DNA of 64,000 nt from the NCBI GenBank assembly GCA_026122225.1, contig JANEZZ010002239.1:744001-808000 (forward strand). The letters are read 5' to 3'. The DNA is from Heloderma charlesbogerti (Eukaryota > Chordata > Lepidosauria > Squamata > Helodermatidae). The notes below the pieces were generated by a model. That model was not told the origin of the DNA and did no database searches. It was given only the letters and a program-made list of their open reading frames with translations. A program made the position numbers and the translations under genes. Shown piece after piece: positions 22,850 through 32,849 of the stretch (positions are counted from its first letter, which is position 1; each line of letters starts with the position of its first letter).

Positions 22850-22920
22850 CTGCAATCCAATACGTAATTACTTGGAAGTAAGTCCACTGAACTAAGTAAA
22901 GCTGCATAGGACTGCATCGT
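22850..22920. repeat. CAATCC-terminus repeat fragment
   Basis: Contains ctgcaatccaatacgtaatt and ggaagtaagtccactgaact, the diagnostic text of the interspersed repeat also seen at 24305 and 31428. It is joined directly to a SINE-like tail on its right. Confidence 0.5.
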
Positions 22921-23030
22921 TATTTATTTATTTAGTACATTTATATCCCACCTTTCTTCCACCATTGAACTCAAGGCAGCTTATATGGGGTTCCCAGGCT
23001 TCATCAAGATGGCTGTTTCCTGTGTCTTCA
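22921..23030 (-). mobile_element. SINE 3' end fragment
   Basis: A tatttatttattta tail precedes atatcccacctttcttcc and tcaaggcagcttatatggg, the 3' end of the Sauria-like SINE read on the minus strand (compare 47117-47365). Confidence 0.5.
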
Positions 23031-23317
23031 GTTGAAACCAACTTGACAGGAAACACGACAGTTGAAAAACAATGCACTGAGTTTTTGTTAACTTGTCTTC
23101 TTGTCTTCAACCTTTTATCATATTTCCAATCTCCCACTCCCTTGCAACCCATGATGCAAGGGCTAGGAACATTTTGTGTGTGTTTTTTTTAAGGAAAAAA
23201 ATGCTGGATTTATCAGGCTTAAGTCAAATCTCTGTAAATGTGACCACAAGCAAAAGTTCACTGAATTTTAAAATTACCAAAACTTGTTATTTTTAAAACT
23301 TTATATATTCCCCATAC

Positions 23318-23453
23318 CAGGGTTAGGAAATCAGGCACCCTCCAGATGTTCTGGACTCCAGCCCCAATCAGTGCCAGCCAGCACAGTCAATGGTGAGGGA
23401 TTATAGGACATGTAGTCCAAAACATCTGAAGGACACTGGGTTGCCTACCCCTG
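23318..23453. mobile_element. hAT-like foldback MITE
   Basis: Ends CAGGGTTAGGAAATCAGGCA and, inverted, CAGGGGTAGGCAACCCAGTG. The body carries ctccagatgttctggactcc pairing with gtagtccaaaacatctgaag. The CAGGG termini suggest that this whole foldback family is of hAT type. Confidence 0.6.
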
Positions 23454-23584
23454 CAATACGGAATGCATGGTAATCCATAATGAGAGCAATTCTACATGTT
23501 TTCATCTAAAACCTTAACAAGATGTTTCAATAAAAACAAACATACACGTAACCTAACATATGTCTAAATCACTTTTTTTTTTTT

Positions 23585-23627
23585 GAGAGAGAGAGAGAGA
23601 GGGAGGGGGAGAGAGAGAGAGAGAGAC
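23585..23627. repeat. (GA)n microsatellite
   Basis: Interrupted GA dinucleotide run following a T homopolymer (about 23573-23584). Confidence 0.9.
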
Positions 23628-23804
23628 AGTCATAGTGACTTTGTAGCATATTCGGTACTGCTCTTTTATTTTTTAAGAACAAAAAGATGATAGTCATGTT
23701 CTATCTTTTTCCCTAATCTCCCATTGTTTTTTCATATTGTACATTTAAAGTAATTTAGTGCAAACAGAATATAATAAAGATAAAAGGGTTTTTTTTAAAC
23801 CTAC

Positions 23805-23853
23805 GTTCAAAAAGTTCAACAAGGTCTCCTGGGTCAACTACATCAGTATTTAC
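23805..23853 (-). CDS. SPATA6L: SPATA6-family gene, exon 3
   Basis: A 49-bp exon with acceptor cattttag and donor GAAC|GTAGGT, phase 0 in and phase 1 out. It reads VNTDVVDPGDLVELFE. SPATA6 has VFPDAVDPGDVVTQLE and SPATA6L has VFESAVDPGAVVDLLE at this position (recalled), so the VDPG core is shared by both paralogues. The one-base carry-over is completed by exon 4, which supports both small exons. Confidence 0.88.
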
Positions 23854-24250
23854 CTAAAATGAAAATATAAGAAAATGAAATGGAACCATTAGGTCAGAAC
23901 TATGCCAAGGACATAGAAAAACATGACCACTGTAATAATTGGAATAAAGAGAAAACTGCTCTCAGCTCTTTTAAAGAAAAAACAAGGAAACACAGAGATA
24001 CAATCCTTTCCTCAGAACTAACCAAGCGTCTCCTTTGACTTTTGACCTTTCTCAGTATTATTCTCCCAGCTTAAATTAATAGCAATAATAAATAATAGGC
24101 AAAGATGCAAGTATGAAAAAACCCAGTCCTTGTAACAAACTGTTAGCCAGTATTCCTTGTTCAATAAAGCTTATTGGTTTACTTTATTAGTCACTCACCA
24201 ATGAAAACTAAGGAGAGAGCATCAACTCATTTTTAGGGTGTATAAGATAC

Positions 24251-24397
24251 AGCACAATCCTATACATATCTATTCAGAAGTAAGCCCCACTGAATTATAT
24301 ACAACTGCAATCCTATACACACTTATCTGGGAGTAAGTCCCAGTAAACGCAATAGGATTTACTTCTGAGTAGACATGTAAAGGATTGTACTTTTAAG
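24251..24397. repeat. two CAATCC-terminus repeats, tandem or nested
   Basis: A truncated unit (cagcacaatcctatacatat...taagccccactgaatt) is followed by a complete one with inverted ends (gcaatcctatacacactt at the left, gtaaaggattgtactttt at the right). Both carry the internal gaagtaagyccc text. Confidence 0.65.
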
Positions 24398-24802
24398 ATC
24401 TGAACCTATGCTGTGTTATCTCAGGCTGGACAATCCATAAAGACCACTGTGTGGGTGTAATGCCATGAGCTGTGATACTGTGCCTATGCTGAGAGAGAAA
24501 AACTGCATAGAAACAGTTACTGTCACTAAACGAAGCAGCGCACTGAAGCAGGGAATAGACTGGGATAGGATAGATCATACAAGACTGGAGAGGACTCACA
24601 TATGCAGCCTACAATGACCCTTGAACCAACTACTTCACTGTAAAACACAAAAATGTCCAATCCAAAGATCAATACGTGCTCAAACTCAAGTGCTGCGTTT
24701 CCATGGGGGCATGCTTCCCTGTTGACTTCAATGCGGAAGGCAGTCATGCATGAATAATAGGCATACGCACACAGGAAAGACCACAACATTTAAGTTAACA
24801 TC

Positions 24803-25193
24803 GGAGGGAGCAATCCTATGGCCACTAGACAGCGGCTAGACAGCCATAGGATATGCCGTTTTCCAGGAACCAACCTCCCCCCACTTCCACGCTGCCTCCA
24901 AAGCAGCGCAGAACAGCCCTGTCTGCCGCGCTCACAAGAGGAGTGTGGAGCGGATGGAAAGAGGCGTGGCTGGGGGCGTTCCAGGGCAGGGACAGCATAG
25001 CTGCCTGTACGACACATCCTATGTGTCGTACAGCAGCCTCCTTTCCCGCTCTGTCCTCCCGCAGCTAGATAATCGCAATCGGCTGTCTAGCCGAAAAAGC
25101 ATGGCAGGAGAAACACGGAGGGAACGATCCCCCCGTGCTTCTCCTACCCTGCTTTGGATAGGCGGCCACCTATCTGAATAGGATTGCGCCCTA
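24803..25193. mobile_element. multi-hairpin MITE (copy B)
   Basis: Same ends and hairpin order as copy A: ggagggagcaatcctatgg at the left, ggattgcgccctaa at the right. Internal stems include gtacgacacat and its complement atgtgtcgtac three bases apart (25007-25031), the pair gataatcgcaatcgg/ctgtctagc, and the ggagaaacacggagg/cccgtgcttctcc arms. Located in intron 2. Confidence 0.78.
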
Positions 25194-25789
25194 AGTTGTT
25201 TTCACAGGAGTATGTGCACTGCACTTCCCATCTATGTAAGGATCAGATTGCCAGTAAAGCACTGGATATTATGCGGCAAATGCCAACCATGGCACATAGG
25301 ACGTCCTAGAGCTATTTCAGTAAAGACATGTGCCCCCACAGTACATTCAGGGGATGGGGAGTAATTACCATTTCTTTCTACATTCACACAGTATAATTCA
25401 CCTATGTCTATCATGGACTAAATTGCTCAGTTAACCATGGGAATGTTGAAGAGGGGTGACATTTCTACATATGTGGACTGTATAATACGTATCTATATTC
25501 TTGAACAATTCCCACAGTTGGCATTTTTACAGTAAACAATACCCTGAGATATTCCCAGGAAAGGAAGTTACTTGAAAACAAAACAATACAGACAAAAACC
25601 TAGAATCCTACATAAATATTCTTATATTATAAAGATTAATCCAGAAAAACATTTAAAACTACTGATTAACGATAATATGTTTAAGTCAGCTGATAAGGAT
25701 ACACTGTGGCTATATGGTTGAGTAAGTATTGGTGGATTAATTACACTTCATATTTTTAAAAAGTTACTGATGATATTGTAGGCTTTTAC

Positions 25790-25927
25790 CTTTTCGAATG
25801 TTAGTTTCTCGTCAAATATAAGGGGGAATATTGCACGAACACATGAAGTCTTCTTATATTGTCCAAAAATACAGGCACTGATGTAGAGGTCATCTCTGGC
25901 TTTCAGTGTAACACCTGGGCATGTTAC
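25790..25927 (-). CDS. SPATA6L: SPATA6-family gene, exon 2
   Basis: A 138-bp exon (46 codons, phase 0) with acceptor attaatcttccag and donor AAAAG|GTAAAA. It reads VTCPGVTLKARDDLYISACI, then FGQYKKTSCVRAIFPLIFDE, then KLTFEK. The family pattern is CPGV, a D-[LIV]-Y-[IL] strand, FGQYKKT, a short FPL and FEKV at the exon junction. It is the most conserved N-terminal part of the SPATA6 fold, which forms the start of a C2-like beta-sandwich (an inference about the fold). Together with exon 1 it restores VLELHIREVTCPGV, close to VVELQIRAISCPGV of SPATA6L. Confidence 0.95.
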
Positions 25928-26123
25928 CTGGAAGATTAATATTCAATTATTTCTCAAAATTAGTATAGCTGTTTGAGCAAGGAACTACATAATGCACCCA
26001 TTGTGGGGCAGCTACTAAAACCAGCATCCCCATGACGAGTTGTCCCTCCACTACATCTTTGGCTGCAGCTGGCACAGGCAGGGATGATGTCACAACCCTG
26101 GTAAATCTTGTGGCACCTTCGTG

Positions 26124-26401
26124 CAGGGGTGGGCAACTTCAGGAGGCCATTTTTGCTCCCAAACAACCCCATGGGTGCCAAAAAGAAGGAGGGGAAAATG
26201 GCATCCGAGTTGCTACGAAGCACCAAACGGGTCATAAATAGCTTATGTGAAAGCTAATTCTGACCCTCTGGGCACTCCATAGCAGCTTCAGACACCACTT
26301 TGAAAAAAAAGTTTGTTTTACTTTTTTGCCCCACCCCAAATTTCAGGGGATGGCAGGGAGCACACTAGGAGGCTGTGGGGGCTGCATGTTGCCCACCCCT
26401 G
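26124..26401. mobile_element. non-autonomous hAT-type element (278 bp)
   Basis: Ends CAGGGGTGGGCAAC and GTTGCCCACCCCTG, the same family as 4330-4568. It splits the 3' end of the Penelope-like element: removing it joins ggcacctt to aaagattaag. Flanks ccttcgtg and ccttaaag are a decayed 8-bp duplication (5 of 8). Confidence 0.8.
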
Positions 26402-27451
26402 CCTTAAAGATTAAGACATGTTTTATGGCATAAGTATTCCTGTGCTACTGTCCACTTCATCAGATTCATGAAGTATTATCCTAAGCTGTCAAGTATGTAC
26501 ACAAGGTTGCCGGGGGGGCGGGGGTGGATTGTAAGCAGTAAGGTCAGAGGGAATGCAGGGCAAACAGTACATATTGTGATTATGTTGAAGCTAAAATATG
26601 TGTAAAATAAGCAGAGATCATTCACAAAGCCATGTTGATGATAAAGCATGCATCCTGGCACTGGTAAGCTAATTAACACCTGTAGTGGGATAAAAAACCT
26701 CATAATTGCAATTCAGGCCACAGTTGAAAGGTAAGTTGAAAAGATAAGTTGTAATTCAGAAATTTCATGAGAGTCTCTCTTTGAGGTTCCTTTGTTCAAG
26801 AATGGCTACTTTAAGGTCAACATGGAATGCTGAAATGTTTCAGAACGTTGCCGTTTCTCATGTCAGATTTGTGTCATTATTCTTTTGCTTAGAGACCAGG
26901 CAGTTTGTCCAATGTAGAATGCAGAAGGGCACTAATGACAAATGATAGCTTATATCATACTGGAAGACGACAAGTAGGCATACAAACCTTTGATATTGTG
27001 GGTGACAATGTTAGGTCCTGTAACAGTATTGCCAGAGTAGATATGGGGGACAGAATTGGTATCTGGGTTTGTTGCAGGGTCTAGTCTTGTGTTTATATCC
27101 TTGTTATGTGGCCTGTTCTTGCTAGTGAATAGCTGCTTTAGATTGTCTGTAAGGACTTGCCACCCAAGGCCTGTGAGAGTGAAGTATCATTGTCTGAGAG
27201 GGAAGTATCATTGTCTAAGATGATCTGTAGATCATTGATGTCAGTTTGGAGCGATTTTATATGGGAGCTAGGAGCAGCGTCACTTTCTATTTTAGATATA
27301 TTATTACTGGAACCAGTCTAGATGTGTTGATCTATTTTTCACTTCACTGGGTGGATATTGTTGTCTAAGAAATGCCTGATGTAAATCCCTAAATTGCGAT
27401 CCTGTCTGATGAGTTAGAAGAGATGTAGTTGTATCACAGAGCTTGGCTATA

Positions 27452-27577
27452 GGCCAACCTTTCCTAACCTTGGGTCCCCAACTGATGCTAGACCACAACT
27501 CCATGCCTAGTCAGTGTGGCCAAAAATCAGAAATTATGCAAGCTGTAATACACCTGGGGACCGAAGGCTGGGAAAGG
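27452..27577. mobile_element. foldback MITE nested in Penelope-like element
   Basis: Arms ggccaacctttcctaacctt and, at the right, gaaggctgggaaagg. Outside it, Penelope sequence resumes. Flanks tggctata and ctgctgta match at 5 of 8, compatible with an old 8-bp duplication. Confidence 0.6.
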
Positions 27578-28139
27578 CTGCTGTAGAAAATGGATCTTGT
27601 GGTGTGTTCTGGGTGAAAGTATGGAGATATGTGTATCGGTAAGTAGATTTCTGATAGGAGGTGGTGCATATCTGTCAATTATGTATTTGCATAATAGTGT
27701 CCAGAAAATGAGCCTGCTGCATGGACTGGCCTAGGCTCAGGTTAATGGTGGAGTGAAAACTGTTGGAAGTCCTAGCAAAATTTCTCAAGTGCCTCCTGTG
27801 CATGAATCCAGATAATAAAGGTCTCATCAATGTAGTTCAGGTAGAGCCAAGGTTTTGGGGAAAAACTGAGAAAGGGTTGTTTTACATCAGCAATGAATGT
27901 GAGTACCCAGAGTAGTGCCACTGATATGAAGATACATGTTCTACCACAAAGCTAAGTAACTGTGGATGAGTATAAACTGGCAGAGTTTGGTAGCCAGATG
28001 TGCTGTAGTACCATAAGAGATGATATTCCTGATGGCTTGCAGTCTATCTTTGTTGGGGATGTTGGTGGAAAGGGCCTTAATACAATTCCTGCAGAAACTT
28101 CAATGTATGTAATAATCTAATGCTTTTCTGATAATTGTT

Positions 28140-28640
28140 CTCTATATAATTTTTTAAAAAACAAAGGAAAGAAAAACATATTCCTACATGTTATGGGGGG
28201 TGGGAGAGAACGGAACATGGGGATGCCATTTTCAGCAATGGCCCCTGTACCATACAGTGTAGCCTGTGCTGATATTTCAGTTCAAACTGGGAAGAAAATG
28301 AAAACTAAAATGAAAATAGCTAATTTATTTTTTGTTTAAGAGATTTCTCCCTTCATGAAGGCCACCCTTCATTGAACTACCATGCCAATATACATCGAAA
28401 CAACAATACAGAAAACCATAATTAAAGTAAAATGCAGAACAAATCATAACAGCAGGGGAAAAAAAAAACAGTGGAGTAGAAAAAATGTTAAAATCATTTG
28501 GAATGGTTTTGTGAGGCACCATTTTTATGAGTAAGTTTTACTATGAAACATAAATCTCCATTAATAAGTTATTTTGCAAAATGAAAAACCTCCATATGAT
28601 CTGAATTGCCACATTATGAGAGAACTCTTGTAATACCTAT
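28140..28640. other. intron 1 sequence, no feature
   Basis: Only A-rich homopolymer patches (near 28455). No exon or repeat family recognised. Confidence 0.35.
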
Positions 28641-28647
28641 AGAATTC

Positions 28648-29118
28648 TAAGGGCAGAATTGTATTGATTGTGCCCTTGATAACCATAAGTCCCCAAACTC
28701 GGAGGCTTATGATCTTCCTATGCAGGGCGGGAGGAGTAGCAGAGGCAATCTTTACCTCCCCATCCTCCTGCCCTGTATTTTTTGCTAGACAGGCTTTTTT
28801 GCCCATCTCTAGAAGGTGTTTCAGAGAGGAGGGAAGGAGACTGGCAGAGGCCCAGGATAATTCGTATCCTGGCCTTTCCAGTCTCTTCCTCTCCCACTGA
28901 AACACCCCATTTTCCCCCTCTCTAAGATAGCTCTTTCAACCTCGGAGGGCAGCCGGCACAGTTCTTTCCGCACTGGCTGCAGGGGGTGGGGGGTGTCAGA
29001 CTTCCGACTGCCCCTTCCAAGGTTGGAGCACTGTCTCCAACCTCAGAGGGGGGATTCCGAACAATCCTATGGCCCCTTAGACACCGGCCCCATAATTTGT
29101 ACAATCTTATGGCCCCTC
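28648..29118. mobile_element. multi-hairpin MITE-like element, related terminus
   Basis: Begins ctaagggcagaattgta and ends with caatcctatggccccttag and acaatcttatggcccc, resembling the ends of the multi-hairpin MITEs at 20168 and 24803. Inside are three nested stems: gcagggcgggagga/tcctcctgccctg (28721-28777), ggtgtttcag/ctgaaacacc (28816-28905) with an inner ccaggata/tatcctgg, and aaggttggag/ctccaacct (about 29017-29043). A related but distinct interior. Confidence 0.55.
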
Positions 29119-29119
29119 T

Positions 29120-30320
29120 GGCTCTCATTTCTACTCTAACTCAGGTCTTATATGCCAGGTTTTTTTATGTAACCTTACTTCTAGCAGACTACATGAAAAC
29201 ATTCACAATATTACGATTAATAATCTTCACAACAGGCCTGGCAAAAGTATAGCATTAATAATTTCTAATGGCCCCAAGACAGACAGCCTTTTACAAAGAA
29301 TAGAATACAGCTACTTTGCAACTTGTCCAAAATATTTCAAATTTTGGCATAAAGGCAGACATCAGGTTTAGACTAAAAACATGCAGTCTTTTTAGTGTCA
29401 CTTTAAGTAACAGTGGGAAAATAACATGTCTCATCTTCTATGTTAGTGCATTTAAGAAATAGAAATATGCAGAACATGTTCAACATAACTGTCAGAATCT
29501 GATAGGTTCTAGTGATGATTGGGGGGAGGGAGTCACACCACCTGGTGAATTCAGAACTAACCTGCTCAATGTAAATGTTGAAAAAATATTTCCAATCCAA
29601 TTAATTTTTTTAAGTCTTCGGAGCAAGAAAAAATATTTAGTAGTGAAATCATAGTACAGTGTGTATGTAAAGAATGAATCCAATGTGGTTTTAAACGAGT
29701 TTTTTAAAAGTTCAACAGAACATAAAGACTCTTCTTCCAAGATAAGGGAATGTTTCATTGTCTTGAAACTTATGAAAAAGAAAAGCAATACAAAATTTTC
29801 AAAAACAGGAATGAGGGGGGGGGGGAAAACTCTACTCCACTCTTCGAACAGCTGATATTTGATTCAGCTCTGAATTTGCCCAACCCCATTCCACTTACTG
29901 ATTGGTTCAGAGTGCACAAGAATGCAAACGTTACTTTGTAATTGGCCAGTATTACAAAGAGAGACAGGAGGGGATTTAATCTAACGGTTACTCGCAGGAA
30001 GCTGAGGAAGGACAGAAAAGGCAAGCTAAAATTCCCAAAGGCAGTTGAGATCGACATACAGATTATAGACGCGACAGGAACGGAAAACTTGGATTGGGGG
30101 AGATTAGACGAGTAAAAAAATCACAGTTTTGACTGAACAGACGTACTTGAAGGAATCCATCTCAGGCAAGTGGATCACAGAGCAGCAAAAGGAAGAGTTC
30201 AGGACAAGTACGAATGCAGCCGTTAGCCTCAGATTTCTGCCTACCCAGATAGTTCCGTGGCGGGGAAAAAATAATTGCAACAAAGAAAAGGTCTGTCAGA
30301 GTTCAAGGAGCTTGAGGGAA
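29120..30320. other. promoter-proximal intron 1, no feature
   Basis: AT-rich up to about 29850, then rising GC toward the CpG island. A G homopolymer lies near 29815-29824. I see no exon. Confidence 0.4.
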
Positions 30321-30765
30321 ACTGAACGGCCCCCTTTATCACTCCTAGGGTACGCTGGTGGGGCCCAATACCCGTGCCACTCTCGCAATGGGGGCAGGGG
30401 GAGGCAGGTCAGAGAAGCCTTTTTCGAAAGAAGGGCGAAGCCTTTGGTCAGAAACTGACGGCAAAGGAGCGGCCCGGTCCCCCTGCCCACTCCAAGCGGG
30501 CCTCAAGCCTCCCCCACATCGCGTCCTTCAGGCTCTTCTCCTTGACGCTAGTCTACAGCCAGCTCCCAGGGACGAGAGAGCCCATAACTTGGCTCCTCGC
30601 CCCCCCATCTCCGAAAACCCCATTTCCAGTCAGGGTGACATTCCCAAATCCGCCGTATCCCACGCAAACGAGACACCCCCCCACACACACACTCTCCACC
30701 ATTTTGTCCAAGCAGGATCCCCTCTGCCTGCATTAACCCTTTCCCTGCGCCACGGCTCTCCTCAC

Positions 30766-30819
30766 CTCGCGGATGTGCAGCTCCAGAACGCAGACGAACC
30801 CCTTGCGCGGCGGCGGCAT
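30766..30819 (-). CDS. SPATA6L: SPATA6-family gene, exon 1 with start codon
   Basis: Eighteen codons from ATG (30819-30817) to a strong donor GAG|GTGAGG, phase 0, reading MPPPRKGFVCVLELHIRE. The start was chosen because it is the first ATG in the CpG island that opens into a donor in phase with exon 2, and because the family's N-terminus is short and reads VELQIR or LALEIS before CPGV. The leader proline/arginine stretch is encoded by a GCC repeat and is likely poorly conserved. Total decoded product through exon 8 is about 282 residues, shorter than the roughly 390 of human SPATA6L as recalled, so C-terminal exons are missing from this annotation. Confidence 0.88.
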
Positions 30820-30937
30820 CGGTGTGCCCCTCTCCGCCCCACCCGCCAGCTGGGGAAACGCAAGCCGGAGAGGGGCCGTTCGGGCCCCTCACAGGTCGCG
30901 CCTCGTTGCTAGGCCCCACCCACGCCCGACAGACTCC

Positions 30938-30951
30938 GTTCCCATAGCGAC
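30938..30951. promoter_or_regulatory. RFX X-box-like site
   Basis: GTTCCCATAGCGAC agrees with the X-box consensus GTHNYYATRRNAAC at 13 of 14 positions and lies about 120 bp upstream of the start codon. RFX factors drive ciliary and spermatogenic genes, so the site suits a sperm-tail gene. A half-site-like gttgctagg lies at 30905. Binding is an inference. Confidence 0.5.
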
Positions 30952-31119
30952 CGGAACGCTAGCCCCTTCCTGGGGGGGGGACGAAGGGGGCGTGGCTAGC
31001 GGAGCCCTCGCTAGTTTGGAGGGCAAAGAGATGCTTTCAATAAAAGTCCGAAGAGCCTCTAATAGCCGTCACTTCCGGTTCCGACAGCTGTGCCGATATC
31101 CTCCATGTGCGGGGCAAGG

Positions 31120-32090
31120 GTGGTGAAAGTAAAAAGAAGAATGGTTAAAAAGAGAAAGGGAAGCCCCAAACAGCAGAAGTGGAAAGAGTAGAGGCGGTGG
31201 TTTGAGCAGAAGGATTGTTCAACGTCTGGAATTATTAAAAAATGTGAATCGGATTTTGTCTACACTACAGTTTTTGCAGTCCCACCCTCCCCATATAATG
31301 ACTGTTTTAAACATGTACTGGTTGATTAATCGTCAGTACTTTAATGTATTGGTTAACAAATCAATTAAATTTAAATACATTCACATATTATCAAACTCCA
31401 ATATAAGTGCCTTTTTAAGATATTAACAGTGCAATCCTATGCATGCGTACTCAGTAGTGAGCCTCACTGAGTTCAATTGGACTTACACCTAAGCAAGTAT
31501 ATATAAGATTGCAACTTGAAGGAACCGTAGAATTTGGTAAACACCTTACAACTCATTGTTAGAAAGATAGGCAATCTTTAATACTTTCTTTTTCACTCCC
31601 TGTTACAGTAATACAGCAGATACCACATGTCCTCAAAAATAAACAAGTGGGTCCCTAACTTAGTCTGAAGGCATGATCTAGAAGGCAAATGATGGGATAA
31701 CATAGCTGAACATAACTGATCTGGTCAAAACTAGGATGAGAGTATGTGGGAACCCTATTTGCATTGCCTTGAGTTCAGGCAGGATGTAAATACATACATA
31801 CATTTCTAACCATCCTGATAAAAATTGGCTTATCTATTAATCTACCAATTAAAGCTTGTAGACAAACAATTGGTGATCTTGCTATGTGACAGATATAAGA
31901 TGCTGAGGTAGAGCGACCCTTCTATGACTATTCTATTCTATGACACGGCCTACCAACAGTACCTGCATAACGTACCATCTGTCCTATAGAACTGCAGCCT
32001 CTCAACAGCACAGAACATGATTTCTACCAACATTGCCATGGTGGCTCTACAGCCCAGTCTGTTGTTACCCATTACCCATCAACTGAAGAG
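31120..32090. other. no gene; one short interspersed repeat
   Basis: Apart from the repeat at 31428-31516 and a SINE-tail-like ccttgagttcaggcaggatg near 31770, nothing is recognised. A PLPP6-like single-exon gene, expected near SPATA6L in human-like synteny, is absent. Confidence 0.45.
31428..31516. repeat. CAATCC-terminus interspersed repeat
   Basis: Reads gtgcaatcctatgcatgcgt then gagcctcactgagttcaatt and acttacacctaagcaag, ending ataagattgcaactt. A typical member with inverted ends. Confidence 0.65.
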
Positions 32091-32095
32091 CTAGT

Positions 32096-32310
32096 GCAAT
32101 GCGGTGTAGCAGTTAGCATGTCAAAAGGACTAGGGAGACCCAGGTTCAACTCTCCACTCAGCCATGAAGCTCACTGGGTGACCTTGTGGCCAGCCGCTCT
32201 CTCAGCCTAACCCACCTCACAGGGTTGTTGTGAGAATAAAAGTGGAGGAGGAACCATGTATGCTGCCTTGAGCTGCTTGCAGGAAAGTTGAGATATACAT
32301 ATAAATAGCA
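32096..32310 (+). mobile_element. tRNA-derived SINE, Sauria-like
   Basis: The head gcggtgtagcagttagca is A-box-like, and gacccaggttcaactctcc carries a B-box (GGTTCAACTC). The body follows with cactgggtgaccttgtggcc, ctctctcagcctaaccc and cacctcacagggttgttgtg, then gccttgagctgcttgcagga and an aaata tail. The order and text match the tRNA-derived SINE widespread in squamates. The family name is from memory. Confidence 0.75.
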
Positions 32311-32319
32311 TTAGCAATC

Positions 32320-32630
32320 CCATGAAAACTGTTTGCTGCACTATTTGAGGTATGTATTGTTATGCTGATGAAGCAGCATTTTATGCCCGGAATGCCTTTA
32401 ATATGATGAGTACATTACCTCCATTTCTGCTCCTACCACCACACCTGTCCATGCAGTTCTCTTACACCTAAGCTTGTGAGATTGGTGTATATCTGGCAAT
32501 GGTGGCTGTTGAAGCCATAGTACTGGACCACACTGTTTCTCCTTCGCCACTATGCATTTACAGATTTTGTGCTCCATTCTAATCATTAATCTTTGGCATA
32601 TAAATTGCTTTTATGTTCATTCAGTTGTCT
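32320..32630. other. no recognisable feature
   Basis: Unique-looking sequence with short shadow frames only. Confidence 0.35.
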
Positions 32631-32849
32631 TATTTATTTATTCATTTCATTTCTATACCGCCCAATAGCTGAAGCTCTCTGGGCGGTTCACAAAAATTAA
32701 AACCAAAGAGTACACAATAAAACAATATAAAATATATAAAACATTAAAACCGCAATATAACAAACAACCAGAATAAAACCTAGCAGCAATGCAGAGATTT
32801 AAAATACAGATTTAAAACAGCAAAGCTAAAAGTCTAGAAAGCTAAAATG

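Larger units (their letters stand above)
26095..28135 (-). mobile_element. Penelope-like retroelement, degraded, intron 1
   Basis: On the minus strand a decayed reverse transcriptase region (about 27300-28130; readable pieces correspond to the fingers-palm end, an FLDT box and a TDRYTY-like segment) precedes a GIY-YIG-type endonuclease remnant: CPSAFYIGQTAWSLSKRI at about 26880-26935. Family order RT then GIY-YIG is diagnostic for Penelope-like elements. The 3' end has the conserved tctgatgaagtggaca text and ends near ggtgccacaagattta. Stops and shifts are numerous. Two later DNA transposons sit inside it (26124-26401 and 27452-27577). Confidence 0.8.
30330..31115. promoter_or_regulatory. CpG-island promoter of the SPATA6-family gene
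   Basis: GC- and CpG-rich sequence in an otherwise AT-rich region, spanning exon 1 and the upstream flank. No TATA box is visible at a fitting distance. On the far side, cacttccggttccg near 31070 is an ETS-type (ACTTCCGG) motif, common in CpG promoters, and raises the possibility of a second, plus-strand start. No plus-strand coding exon was found to go with it. Confidence 0.75.

Noticed and set aside
13332..30819. Calling the gene SPATA6 rather than SPATA6L
   Set aside because: Exons 4 and 7 look SPATA6-like, but exons 1, 5 and 6 match SPATA6L better. The alternative is kept open because no alignment could be run.
30358..31126. Several overlapping open frames in the CpG island
   Set aside because: Long frames are expected in GC-rich sequence; only the 18-codon exon 1 has a donor in phase with downstream exons.
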